From assembly GCA_043720395.1 (NCBI GenBank), contig JAYSSR010000096.1:1-64000 (forward strand): 64,000 bases of DNA, written 5' to 3'. Below, piece after piece: positions 50,557-59,585 of this stretch. Position 1 is the stretch's first letter; each line of letters begins with the position of its first letter. Under the pieces are notes generated by a model that worked only from the letters and a program-made list of their open reading frames with translations, was not told the origin of the DNA and did not search any database. The position numbers were made by a program, and so were the translations under genes. The DNA is from JANOYY01 sp043720395. GTDB taxonomy: Bacteria > Actinomycetota > Acidimicrobiia > Acidimicrobiales > JANYDT01.

Positions 50557-52020
50557 GTGAATAACGGTCTCGTGTTCGCCGGTGATGTTCCGCGTCAGAC
50601 GCTGAGCGATCGCGCCCGGCGCGGCGAACTTCGCTCGCTCAGTACGGGTGTTTACAGCACAGATTTGGAGGGGAGTCCAGAGAGGATCGTTGCACAGAAC
50701 TGGCTCGTCATCGCGGGCCGCATCTTTCCGGCTGCGGTGATTACGGATCGATCGGCGCTGACGGGCGGCAAGGTCGGGGGGTACGTCTATCTGGCCCACG
50801 ACGGCCGGGCGCGTGAGGTAGTGCTCCCCGGCCTCGTGCTTGTTGCCCGGTCGGGGGCGGGGCCGTTGGACGATGACATTGCTCTTCCCGGGGGTCTGTT
50901 CCAGGCATCGCGAGGACGCGCGCTCGTCGAGAATTGTCGACGGTCACGATCGCGTGGCGGTCGCCCTCGCCGGACGCTCGACGACGACGAACTGGCGTCG
51001 TGGATCGATCACCTTTGCCGACACGACGGCGAGGATGCGCTGCGCCGATATCGAGTCACGGCGGAGGAGGTGGCCGTGCAGGTCGGTGCGCCACCTGAGC
51101 GCACGGCGATGCTCAACGCTTTGATCGGTGCTGCGCTTGGGTCGCGTCAGGTGACGTCGGCGAGTCGTGCGCTGAACGCCCGTCAACGAGGTATCCCATT
51201 TGATCCTGACCGTGTCGAACGGTTCGATGTTCTGGCCGCAGCGTTGCGGTCGTCGGCACCGCAGAGCCGGGCCGGGCTTGATCCAACGAGCGAGCCATTC
51301 GGTATTCAGGCCTTTTACGAGGCGTACTTCTCGAACTACATCGAGGGCACGACGTTCACGGTCGACGAGGCGAAGGCGTTGGTGTTCGACGAGGTTGTTC
51401 CTGCCGGCCGTAGCGCAGACGGGCATGATGTCACGGGCACGTTCCGGATTGTGTCCGACGTTGTGGAAATGCGAAACGTTGCAGCGGACGCCGACGAATT
51501 TTTGGGCCTTTTGTTGTCGCGTCATGCGGTGCTGATGGGTGGTCGACCGGAGAAGGATCCGGGTGTATTCAAACGAATAGCGAACCAGGCGGGTAACACA
51601 TTGTTTGTTGATCCGTCATTGGTGGAGGGCACGTTACGGGAAGGGTTCGAGCGCTTGGCGTCGTTGGATACGGCCTGGGAGCGGGCGGTGTATACGGGCT
51701 TTCTGATTGCGGAGGTGCATCCGTTTGTCGACGGCAACGGACGAATGGCGCGGGTGATGATGAACTCGGAGCTGGTCCGGGCTGGTCAGTGCAAGATCAT
51801 CGTGCCGACCGGCTTCCGGACCGATTATCTGACCTCACTGCGTCGCCTGAGTCGCTTCGACGATCCGAGCGTCTTCATCAAATCAATGCGATTCCTCCAC
51901 GACTACACACAGCAAATCGACTGGACCAGCCACGAGGCAGCGGTCGCAGACCTCCGCGCCACGAATGCCTTCGAGGAGGAAAGCGACTCCCCGCGGCTCA
52001 CGCTGCTTCGGACCGCGTGA
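50557..52020 (+). CDS. Fic-domain AMPylase-like protein with AbiEi-like N-terminus
   Basis: 487 aa from GTG 50557. Residues 1-130 resemble the wHTH of AbiEi/type IV antitoxins (VPRQTLSDRARRGELRSLST, ITDRSAL). The Fic domain has the active-site loop HPFVDGNGRMAR with catalytic H388, complete, and the inhibitory-helix motif SNYIEG ([S/T]xxxE[G/N]) around residue 263, upstream of the Fic core (class II type). It would transfer AMP or another nucleotide to target proteins, normally held off by the inhibitory Glu. Fusion to a DNA-binding domain suggests a self-controlled toxin-antitoxin-like protein. Confidence 0.85.
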   Translation: MNNGLVFAGDVPRQTLSDRARRGELRSLSTGVYSTDLEGSPERIVAQNWLVIAGRIFPAAVITDRSALTGGKVGGYVYLAHDGRAREVVLPGLVLVARSGAGPLDDDIALPGGLFQASRGRALVENCRRSRSRGGRPRRTLDDDELASWIDHLCRHDGEDALRRYRVTAEEVAVQVGAPPERTAMLNALIGAALGSRQVTSASRALNARQRGIPFDPDRVERFDVLAAALRSSAPQSRAGLDPTSEPFGIQAFYEAYFSNYIEGTTFTVDEAKALVFDEVVPAGRSADGHDVTGTFRIVSDVVEMRNVAADADEFLGLLLSRHAVLMGGRPEKDPGVFKRIANQAGNTLFVDPSLVEGTLREGFERLASLDTAWERAVYTGFLIAEVHPFVDGNGRMARVMMNSELVRAGQCKIIVPTGFRTDYLTSLRRLSRFDDPSVFIKSMRFLHDYTQQIDWTSHEAAVADLRATNAFEEESDSPRLTLLRTA

Positions 52021-52113
52021 GCGTGACGGGCCTGTTGCGGTCGAACCGGCCTAGGAACACAACGGAAACACAGCGTTCACACTCGGGCAAGGGTTGAGAA
52101 ATGCAGCACCCAT

Positions 52114-53718
52114 ATGTTGCAGTCGATGGAACCCGCCGCCGAAGCCGAGAACGCGCCGCCGCTGCTGCGAGCGACCGGCATTACCAAGCGGTTCGGTGAC
52201 CTCGTAGCAAACGACAATGTCAACCTTACGGTGCAGCGGGGCGAGGTCCACGCCGTCCTCGGGGAGAACGGTGCCGGCAAATCCACGCTGATGAAGGTTG
52301 TGTTCGGCCTCTATCCAGCCGACGGCGGAGACATCGAGATCGACGGCACCAAGGTGGTCATGTCGAGCCCGGCCGTCGCCCGTGAGCACGGCGTCGGCAT
52401 GGTCTTCCAGGACCTCCGACTCGTCCCCGCGCTGACCGTCGTGGAGAACGTCGCGCTCTCGCTGCCCCTCAAAGGGCTACGCCTCGACCGCAAGGGTCTG
52501 GGCGCGCGGATCAGCGAGGCGGCGGAGCGCTTCGGGCTGCACGCCGATCCGACGTCGCGGGTGCGGGACCTGTCGATCGGCGAGCGTCAGCGCGTCGAGA
52601 TCCTCAAGGTGCTCCTCGGCGGGGCGCGCCTGCTGATCCTCGACGAGCCAACGAGCGTCCTCGCGCCGCAAGAGGTCGACCACCTCTTCGCGGGCCTCAG
52701 GTCCTTGCGCGACCAGGGCCTGTCCGTCGTGGTGATCACCCACAAGCTCGCCGAGACCCGATCGATCGCTGACCGGATCACGGTGCTCCGTGGGGGACGC
52801 CTGATCCTCGCGGGTGCCGAGCCATCCATGCTCACCGACGACGAGGTCATCGAGGCAATGATCGGGCACCAGGTCCGTCCACTCGCTGCGGGGCGCGAGG
52901 TTCCCCCCTCCGGGCGTCCGGCCGCGCTTTCTTTGCGGAACGTCATCATCGAAGATTCGCGACTTGGGACGCTGCTCTCGGACGTCTCCTTCGACGTTGC
53001 CGCGGGCGAGCTGGTCGGCGTTGCCGGAGTGAGCGGGAACGGCCAGCTGCCGCTGTACCAAGTCATCCTCGGACTCCGCCCGCCGACATCGGGCGCGTGC
53101 GAGATATCAGGCACCCTGATAGACCGTCCGTCACCGAAGGCGGCGCTCGCCGCAGGGGCGGTTGGCATCCCCGAGGACCCGTTGACCGACGCGGTCGTGC
53201 CCGGCCTCAGCGTCCACCAGCATGCGGCACTCGACGACCTGCCGGCCGTTCGCCGAGGTCTCGGCATCGACTGGGACGCTGTTGGACAGCGGTACTCCGA
53301 TGCCAACGCCCGGTGCGATCTGCGCGCAGCGTCGGGGGATCGGCGACTGGACCTGCTCTCCGGTGGGAACATCCAGCGGGTCATGCTCGTGCGGGCGCTG
53401 GGTGCCCCGGAGGCGTCGCTGATCGTTGCCGCCTACCCAAGCCGTGGACTCGACGTCGCAGCAACCCGCCGGACGCAGGAGCTTTTGCTTGAGCGCCGTG
53501 CGGCCGGATGCGGTGTGCTGCTGATCTCGGAGGATCTCGATGAATTGTTCGAGGTGGCGGACCGCATCGTTGTTCTGCACAACGGCGAGGTCGCGGGGAT
53601 CGTGGACCCGGCCACGTCGGATCGCTACGACGTCGGACGGCTGATGATCGGTGCAGACGAGGCCGAGGAACTCGAGCGGACGTCGGACAACTGGGATCTC
53701 GCCGGGGTGTCGGTTTGA
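52114..53718 (+). CDS. Nucleoside/ureide-type ABC transporter ATPase (BMP system)
   Basis: 534 aa from ATG 52114 (ATG 52126 possible). Two ABC cassettes of the YufO/XylG type: Walker A LGENGAGKSTLMKVVFGLYP, signature LSIGERQRVEILKVLL, Walker B LLILDEPTSVLAPQEV. Domain 2 has degenerate P-loop VAGVSGNGQLPLYQVI, signature LLSGGNIQRVMLVRAL, and ASLIVAAYPSRGLDVAATRR, where the usual Walker B DxPT is altered. This ATPase serves the two permeases and the BMP lipoprotein that follow. First gene of the operon. Confidence 0.88.
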   Translation: MLQSMEPAAEAENAPPLLRATGITKRFGDLVANDNVNLTVQRGEVHAVLGENGAGKSTLMKVVFGLYPADGGDIEIDGTKVVMSSPAVAREHGVGMVFQDLRLVPALTVVENVALSLPLKGLRLDRKGLGARISEAAERFGLHADPTSRVRDLSIGERQRVEILKVLLGGARLLILDEPTSVLAPQEVDHLFAGLRSLRDQGLSVVVITHKLAETRSIADRITVLRGGRLILAGAEPSMLTDDEVIEAMIGHQVRPLAAGREVPPSGRPAALSLRNVIIEDSRLGTLLSDVSFDVAAGELVGVAGVSGNGQLPLYQVILGLRPPTSGACEISGTLIDRPSPKAALAAGAVGIPEDPLTDAVVPGLSVHQHAALDDLPAVRRGLGIDWDAVGQRYSDANARCDLRAASGDRRLDLLSGGNIQRVMLVRALGAPEASLIVAAYPSRGLDVAATRRTQELLLERRAAGCGVLLISEDLDELFEVADRIVVLHNGEVAGIVDPATSDRYDVGRLMIGADEAEELERTSDNWDLAGVSV

Positions 53719-54809
53719 GCGGCGCCAGTGGTTCCGACGTTGTGATCGCTGACCGTCGCAGCGGTGCCCAGCCATCGCAACTCGGCGCGCGGTTGACCCG
53801 GCTCCGCGCACCGTTGCGGCTGCTCGGCGCGTTCGGGCTCGCGCTCGCCGTCTTCGCGGTGCTCATGCTCATCAAGGGAGTGAACCCCTTCACCGCGTAT
53901 CGGGACATGGTCGTGTCAACGTTCACGGACCGGTTCCAACTCGCCGGCATCCTCGTGCGAGCGACGCCCGTGCTCTTCGCTGCACTGGCCGTCGCGGTCC
54001 CTGCGCGCGCCGGGCTCATCAACGTCGGCGGCGAGGGCCAGCTCGTGATCGGCGGCGTGGCATCAATGGGTGTTGCGCTCGCGGTGGGGAACAACTTCTC
54101 GGGACCGTTCGTGCTCGTTCTCATGGCGATCGGCGGCGCTGTAGCGGGGGGCCTGTGGGCCGGCATCGCCGCGCTCCTCCGTTTGCGGATCGGTATTGCG
54201 GAATCGGTCACGACGCTCTTGCTGAATTACGTCGCGGTCGACGTTCTTTACTTCCTGATCTTCGACCGCTGGAAGGATCGCAAGGGTTCCGGGCAGCCCG
54301 CAACCCGCGCCCTGAGATCATCTGTGCACTTACCTTTGTGGGGAGACACGCGTGTGCACCTCGGTCTTGGTCTCGCGCTGGTTGCTGCGGTGTTGGTGTT
54401 CGTCGTGTTCAAGACCACGTCGTGGGGCTTTCGTCTCCAAGTCGTTGGCGGCAATGCGGAGGCGGGACGTCGGGCAGGCCTCAACGTCAGCGGGCTCATC
54501 ACGAGCGCCATGCTCACCGGTGGCATGCTCGCCGGGCTCGGCGGGTTCGTCCAGCTCGCTGGTGCGGAGTTCAAACTGCGGAGTGGATTTCTCGTCGGCT
54601 ACGGCTACATCGGCTACCTCGCCTCGTGGCTCAGCCGGCACCGTCCGATCGGTGTCGTGGGTGCGTGCCTGCTCCTGTCCGCGATTGCGATCAGCGGTGA
54701 CAGTCTCCAGCTCGATGCGAAGCTGCCTGCGGCCAGCGTCAACGTGCTCATGGCCCTGATCCTGCTCGCAGTGTTCGGTTTCGGGAAGCGCAAGGCGGTC
54801 GTGTCATGA
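53715..54809 (+). CDS. ABC transporter permease 1 (BMP system)
   Basis: 364 aa from TTG 53715, overlapping the ATPase by 4 bp. About 9-10 membrane segments (GAFGLALAVFAVLMLIKGVN, ALVAAVLVFVVFKTTSWGFR) and the conserved block VVGGNAEAGRRAGLNVSGL with INVGGEGQLVIGGVASMGVA. Same family as YufP, of nucleoside and purine-type importers. Paired with permease 2 to form the channel. Confidence 0.87.
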   Translation: MSGASGSDVVIADRRSGAQPSQLGARLTRLRAPLRLLGAFGLALAVFAVLMLIKGVNPFTAYRDMVVSTFTDRFQLAGILVRATPVLFAALAVAVPARAGLINVGGEGQLVIGGVASMGVALAVGNNFSGPFVLVLMAIGGAVAGGLWAGIAALLRLRIGIAESVTTLLLNYVAVDVLYFLIFDRWKDRKGSGQPATRALRSSVHLPLWGDTRVHLGLGLALVAAVLVFVVFKTTSWGFRLQVVGGNAEAGRRAGLNVSGLITSAMLTGGMLAGLGGFVQLAGAEFKLRSGFLVGYGYIGYLASWLSRHRPIGVVGACLLLSAIAISGDSLQLDAKLPAASVNVLMALILLAVFGFGKRKAVVS

Positions 54810-55720
54810 CGCTGTTCTCCGAAGTGGCAACCGGTGGCGTCAGGGGCGGAACGTCGATCCTCTTCGCCGCACTCGGCGAGTCGATCTCGGAGCGGGCAGG
54901 CGTGGTCAACCTCGGTACGGAGGGTTCGATGCTCGCGGGCGCGCTCGCCGGATATGCGGTCGCCGCGGAGACGGGCCACCCGTGGCTTGGTGCCCTTGCC
55001 GGCGCAGTTGCCGGTGGAGCGCTCGCCGGCGTGCACGCATTCATCGTGTTGAGTCGTGGGGCGAACCAGCTCGCGACCGGACTCGTGGTGCTGTTCCTCG
55101 GACTCGGGCTCACGTCGTTGTTCGGCGTGTCCTACGTGCAGGCGCTCGCGCCGACGTTCCGCACGGTCGAGGTGCCGCTGCTGCACCGCATCCCGGTGAT
55201 CGGCAGCATCTTCTTCGAGCAGGACCCGCTCGTGTATCTGTCCTACGCCCTCGTGCCGATCGTGTGGTGGGTGATCAGCCGCAGTCGCTGGGGCGTGCTT
55301 CTACGAACAGCCGGTGAGCGCTCCGAGGTGCTCGTTGCGACCGGCCACCGGGTCAACGCTGTTCAATACGCGGCCGTGGTGATCGGCGGAATGTTCGCCG
55401 GGCTCGGCGGCGTCCACCTCTCGACGGCATACACGAAGGCGTGGTTCGAGAACATGACGCAGGGACGCGGCTTCGTGGCGGTCGCGGTCGTGATGTTCGC
55501 CGCACGTCAGCCGTTCAAGGTCGCGGCCGGTGCGTACCTCTTCGGTGCTGCCCTCGCGCTCTCACCCGCACTCCAGGCACGCGGCTACGGCATCAACCAG
55601 TTCGCGCTCGACGCCGTGCCGTACCTCGTGACGCTGGCGGTGCTGATCCTGCTCGGCCGCAGGCGCTCGGCCGACGTGCCCGAAGGTCTCTCGAAGGTGT
55701 TCGAGACGGCTGCGGGCTGA
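54806..55720 (+). CDS. ABC transporter permease 2 (BMP system)
   Basis: 304 aa, ATG at 54806 overlapping permease 1 by 4 bp. Blocks LFAALGESISERAGVVNLGT, EGSMLAGALAGYAVA, LRTAGERSEVLVATGHRVNA, YGINQFALDAVPYLVTLAVL match the YufQ-like partner. About 8 membrane segments. Together with permease 1 it forms a heterodimeric channel. Confidence 0.87.
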   Translation: MTLFSEVATGGVRGGTSILFAALGESISERAGVVNLGTEGSMLAGALAGYAVAAETGHPWLGALAGAVAGGALAGVHAFIVLSRGANQLATGLVVLFLGLGLTSLFGVSYVQALAPTFRTVEVPLLHRIPVIGSIFFEQDPLVYLSYALVPIVWWVISRSRWGVLLRTAGERSEVLVATGHRVNAVQYAAVVIGGMFAGLGGVHLSTAYTKAWFENMTQGRGFVAVAVVMFAARQPFKVAAGAYLFGAALALSPALQARGYGINQFALDAVPYLVTLAVLILLGRRRSADVPEGLSKVFETAAG

Positions 55721-55777
55721 ACCCGATTCTTCCCATCAACCCCAACCAACCACCTAGCCAACCCTTACGGAGTCCCT

Positions 55778-57064
55778 GTGCGTAAACGTCTCATTCTTCC
55801 CGTGCTCTTGCTTTCCGCGTCCATGCTCGCTGCTGCGTGCAGCAGCGACTCGGACCCCGACACCACGCCCGCCACGGAAGCGGTGGCTGATACCGCCGCG
55901 GTCGATACTGCTACATCCGACACGGCCGCCATCGATACCGCAACAGCCGATACCGCAGCAGCTGATACTGCTGCTGCTGACACGGCCGCCGCAGACACCA
56001 CCGCGGCAGCGGCCGGTACCGGCCCGGGTGCGGGCTCCAAGAAGGTCGGCTTCATCTTCGTCGGCCCGAAGGACGACTACGGCTACAACCAAGCGGCCTA
56101 CCAGGGCAGCCAGGCCGTCGCCGCGAAGTTCCCCGACCTCGAGGTGATCACCGCCGAGAACGTCCCCGAGGACGACAACGCCACCCGCGTCATGGAGAAG
56201 ATGATTTCCGATGGCGCGAAGATCATCTTCGCAACGTCGTACGGTCACCTCGATCCCGCCCTCAAGGTTGCGGCGGCACACCCCGACGTCGTCGTGATCC
56301 AGCAGGGCAACTTCATCCAGGACGCGGTACCCGCCAATAGCGGTACCTATTTCGGCACCGTGTACGAGCCGGTGTATCTCGCCGGAATCGCAGCAGGCAA
56401 AGCGACCAAGTCGAACAAGCTCGGCTACGTCTACGCGTTCCCGATCCCGCAGACGATCGCGAACATCAACGCGTTCGAACTCGGCGCACAGTCGGTCAAT
56501 CCGGCCGTCGAGACGCTGGTGGTCAACACGTCCAACTGGTGTGATCCGGCGAAACAGGCCGAGGCCGCCAAGAGTCTCTTCGCCCAGGGCGTCGACGTGA
56601 TCACCCAGCACCAGGACTGCACCGCCACGATCACAAAGGCCGCTGAAGAAGCGGGCAAGATGGTCGTCGGCTACCACGCCGACGCCTCGTCGCTCGCACC
56701 GAAGGGCTGGATCGCCGGTTCCGAGTGGAAGTGGGACGACCTCTACAGCGACATCGTGTCGACTTCGCTGGCCGGCAAGTTCACGGGTTCGAAGTACAAC
56801 GCCAACTACCGCGTCGGCTTCAAGGACGGCGGGAATCCGTTCGTGCAGTCGAAGTTCGGGCCGGTGGTTGACGCCGCGACCCAGACGCTGATCGCAGACA
56901 CGCTGGCAAAGATCTCCGGCGCCGACGGCTCGCCGTTCACCGGTCCGGTCACGGCTCAGGACGGTTCCGAGATGTTCGCTGCCGGTGTCCCCGACTACGC
57001 GACCGTAGAGTCGAAGAACACGGTGTTCGTAAAGGGCGTCGTCGGGGAGATCCCGAAGGGCTGA
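55778..57064 (+). CDS. BMP family (PnrA/TmpC-like) substrate-binding lipoprotein
   Basis: 428 aa from GTG 55778. Lipobox MLAAAC with acylated C21, so it is anchored outside the membrane. Residues about 22-86 are a linker rich in DTA/DTAAA repeats, coded by near-repeats at about 55858-56010. The binding domain reads KVGFIFVGPKDDYGYNQAAY, KIIFATSYGHLDPALKVAAA, NTSNWCDPAKQAEAAKSLFA, DVITQHQDCTATITKAAEEA. Family members bind nucleosides, purines or amides. Linked biuret and ureide genes suggest a carbamoylated nitrogen compound instead. Confidence 0.87.
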   Translation: MRKRLILPVLLLSASMLAAACSSDSDPDTTPATEAVADTAAVDTATSDTAAIDTATADTAAADTAAADTAAADTTAAAAGTGPGAGSKKVGFIFVGPKDDYGYNQAAYQGSQAVAAKFPDLEVITAENVPEDDNATRVMEKMISDGAKIIFATSYGHLDPALKVAAAHPDVVVIQQGNFIQDAVPANSGTYFGTVYEPVYLAGIAAGKATKSNKLGYVYAFPIPQTIANINAFELGAQSVNPAVETLVVNTSNWCDPAKQAEAAKSLFAQGVDVITQHQDCTATITKAAEEAGKMVVGYHADASSLAPKGWIAGSEWKWDDLYSDIVSTSLAGKFTGSKYNANYRVGFKDGGNPFVQSKFGPVVDAATQTLIADTLAKISGADGSPFTGPVTAQDGSEMFAAGVPDYATVESKNTVFVKGVVGEIPKG

Positions 57065-57123
57065 GCCCCCTCCTCGTTGGCACCCTTCACCTCGCCGCCC
57101 TCGCCTCGCTGAAAGTCCGTCGC

Positions 57124-57801
57124 ATGCACATCACCGCAGATCCGTACAACTGGCCGTTCGACGGTCAACTGAACGCGGGCAGCACTGCGCTGCTGTGCAT
57201 CGACTGGCAGACGGACTTCTGCGGCAAGGGTGGCTACGTCGACACCATGGGCTACGACCTCGCTCTCACGAGGCGCGGCCTTGTGCCGACCACCCGAGTC
57301 CTGCAAACCGTTCGCCAGCTTGGCTGGACGGTGGTTCATACCCGCGAAGGACACCGACCCGATCTCTCCGACTGCCCACCGAACAAGCGGTGGCGGTCGG
57401 AGCAGATCGGCGCCGGAATTGGCTCGGCCGGGCCCTGCGGTCGGATACTTGTCCGGGGCGAACCGGGCTGGGAGATCGTGCCCGAGGTCGCGCCGATCGA
57501 TGGTGAGCTCATCATCGACAAGCCGGGCAAGGGTGCGTTCTATGCGACAGATCTTGATCTGCTGTTGCGCACGAGGGGCATCACCCACCTCGTGTTCACG
57601 GGCATCACGACGGACGTATGTGTACATACGACAATGCGCGACGCGAACGATCGCGGCTACGAATGCCTGCTGCTCAGTGATTGCACCGGCGCGACCGATG
57701 AGGGCAACTACGCGGCGGCGCTCAAGATGATCACCATGCAGGGTGGCGTGTTCGGAGCTGTGGCCACGTCCGACGCCCTGCTGCAGGCGCTCGCATCATG
57801 A
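57124..57801 (+). CDS. biuH: Biuret hydrolase-like cysteine hydrolase (isochorismatase fold)
   Basis: 225 aa. Catalytic triad D27 (LLCIDWQTDFCGKGG), K133 (IDKPGKGAFYATDL) and C166 (TGITTDVCVHTTM). The stretches DFCGKGGYVDTMGYDLAL, HTREGHRPDLSDCPPNKRWR and GAGIGSAGPCGRILVRGEPG closely match what I know of Rhizobium BiuH, including its substrate-pocket segments. It would convert biuret to allophanate and ammonia. The allophanate hydrolase gene overlaps it by 4 bp, giving the next step. Cytosolic. Confidence 0.78.
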   Translation: MHITADPYNWPFDGQLNAGSTALLCIDWQTDFCGKGGYVDTMGYDLALTRRGLVPTTRVLQTVRQLGWTVVHTREGHRPDLSDCPPNKRWRSEQIGAGIGSAGPCGRILVRGEPGWEIVPEVAPIDGELIIDKPGKGAFYATDLDLLLRTRGITHLVFTGITTDVCVHTTMRDANDRGYECLLLSDCTGATDEGNYAAALKMITMQGGVFGAVATSDALLQALAS

Positions 57802-59585
57802 CCGGGTTCCCTGATGTGCTCGGTTGGTCGATCGCCGACCACCTCGATGCCCGCCGACGTGGGCTGTCCGCAGTCGACGCGACGAGAGCAGTGCTCGCGT
57901 TTCTCCACGGCCTGGACGACCCCGCGGTTCTGATCGGCGGACCACTCGATGACGTTGCACTTGCAGCGGCAGCGGAGGTCGACCGGTTCGCCGTGGACGA
58001 CCGTCCCCTGCACGGCGTGCCGTTCGTCGTGAAGGACAACATCGACGTTGCCGGTGCGGTCACAACGTGCGCGTGTCCCGGGTATTCGCGACTCGCCGCG
58101 GCTGACTCGGCCGTCGTCGCCGCGCTGCGGGCGGCGGGTGCGATTCCCGTCGGCAAGACGAACATGGACCAGTTCGCGACGGGTCTCGTCGGTACACGTT
58201 CGCCGTACGGCACTCCTCGCAACCCGGTGAACGCCGACCTCGTGCCAGGCGGGTCGAGTTCCGGCTCGGCCGTTGCCGTGGCGCGTGGTCTCGTGCCGTT
58301 CGCGCTTGGCACCGACACTGCCGGTTCGGGGCGTGTCCCCGCAGCCATGTGTCGCATCGTCGGCCTGAAACCGACGGTCGGACGGCTGCCGTCGGCGGGC
58401 ATCGTGCCAGCGGTCCGGCGCATCGACTGTGCGACCGTGTTCGCCCGAAGCGTCGCCGACGCCCGGCTCGCCGCCGACATCGCCGCCGTGTGGATGCCGT
58501 CGGACCCGTACTCGAAGACGCCCCGAGAATCGATCCGCGCGATCCGGCGGATCGGTGTGCTCGACATCGAGGCGCCCGTCAGGTCGACGATGGACACCGA
58601 TGCTCTGCGCGCATACGAAGACGCGGTCGAGCGGGCTCGCAGTCTTGGCTATGCCATCGTGCCGGTCGACGTCGAGCCGTTCCTCGCGACGGGGGCGCTC
58701 CTCTATGCCGGACCGTTCGTTGCGGAACGAACGGCCGCGGTAGGCGATTTTCTCGCGACCTTGAGCGAAGGCGTCGATCCGACCGTTGGCGCGATCATCC
58801 GAGGTGGTGCCACACGTACGGCGGTGGATGCCTACCGCGGCGAGTACCATCTCGCCGAGATTCGCGCGGCGACTCGTGCGCTGTGGGACGGCATCGATGC
58901 GCTCCTTCTGCCGACGACGCCTGGAGTTGCGACCCTCGCTGCCGTGGCGGCAGAACCCGTAAGCGTGAACTCCTGGCTCGGCACGTTCACGACGTTCGCG
59001 AACCTGCTCGATCTCTCGGCCGTTGCCGTGCCGGTTGGATCGCGTGCCGATGGTCTGCCGTGTGGCGTCCAGGTCATCGGTCCGGCGTGGTCCGATGACG
59101 CGGTCGCCGATGTCGCTGCGGCACTCATGGGCGAGGCGATCATTGCGGTGTCGCCACGCGCCGGCGAGACGCTTCTCGCGGTTGTCGGCGCGCATCTGTC
59201 CGGCATGGTGCTCAACGCGCAGCTCGCGTCGCGCTCGGCGAGGCTGGTGAGCGTGACTTCGACCGCACCGTCGTATCGGTTGCACGCGCTGGCCGGAACG
59301 GTTCCGCCGAAGCCGGGTCTGCGGCGGGTATCTGAGGATGGCACGTCGATCGCCGTCGAGGTGTGGGCGCTCGGTGCATCGGCGTTCGCATCGTTCGTGG
59401 CCGAGGTACCGCCGCCGCTCGCGATCGGCTCGCTGCAGCTGGCCGACGGGACGTGGGTGAAGGGCTTCGTGTGCGAACCCGAGGGCTTCAACCGCTCGAC
59501 CGACATCACGGCCTTCGGTGGGTGGCGGGCGTACATTGCGTCGCTTGCCCCTGCTCCCCCTGCGCCCCTGGAGAATCGTTCGTGA
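57798..59585 (+). CDS. atzF: Allophanate hydrolase (AtzF-like)
   Basis: 595 aa, ATG overlapping biuH by 4 bp. N-terminal amidase domain with Ser-cisSer-Lys triad K79 (PFVVKDNIDVAG), S153 (PGGSSSGSAVAVARG) and S177 (GTDTAGSGRVPAAMC). The C-terminal about 130 residues (YRLHALAGTVPPKPGLRRVS, EGFNRSTDITAFGGWRAYIA) form the AHS-type domain of allophanate hydrolases that helps decarboxylation of N-carboxycarbamate. Converts allophanate to two CO2 and two NH3. Both domains are complete. Confidence 0.85.
   Translation: MTGFPDVLGWSIADHLDARRRGLSAVDATRAVLAFLHGLDDPAVLIGGPLDDVALAAAAEVDRFAVDDRPLHGVPFVVKDNIDVAGAVTTCACPGYSRLAAADSAVVAALRAAGAIPVGKTNMDQFATGLVGTRSPYGTPRNPVNADLVPGGSSSGSAVAVARGLVPFALGTDTAGSGRVPAAMCRIVGLKPTVGRLPSAGIVPAVRRIDCATVFARSVADARLAADIAAVWMPSDPYSKTPRESIRAIRRIGVLDIEAPVRSTMDTDALRAYEDAVERARSLGYAIVPVDVEPFLATGALLYAGPFVAERTAAVGDFLATLSEGVDPTVGAIIRGGATRTAVDAYRGEYHLAEIRAATRALWDGIDALLLPTTPGVATLAAVAAEPVSVNSWLGTFTTFANLLDLSAVAVPVGSRADGLPCGVQVIGPAWSDDAVADVAAALMGEAIIAVSPRAGETLLAVVGAHLSGMVLNAQLASRSARLVSVTSTAPSYRLHALAGTVPPKPGLRRVSEDGTSIAVEVWALGASAFASFVAEVPPPLAIGSLQLADGTWVKGFVCEPEGFNRSTDITAFGGWRAYIASLAPAPPAPLENRS

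Noticed and set aside
55858..56010. Repeats in the BMP lipoprotein gene as a mobile or CRISPR element
   Set aside because: They code an Asp-Thr-Ala linker directly behind the lipobox, which is common in actinobacterial lipoproteins.
57708..59285. Long minus-strand open frame (525 codons) opposite the allophanate hydrolase gene
   Set aside because: Arg/His-rich translation with no family features, wholly antisense to a gene with clear catalytic motifs; a product of high GC.
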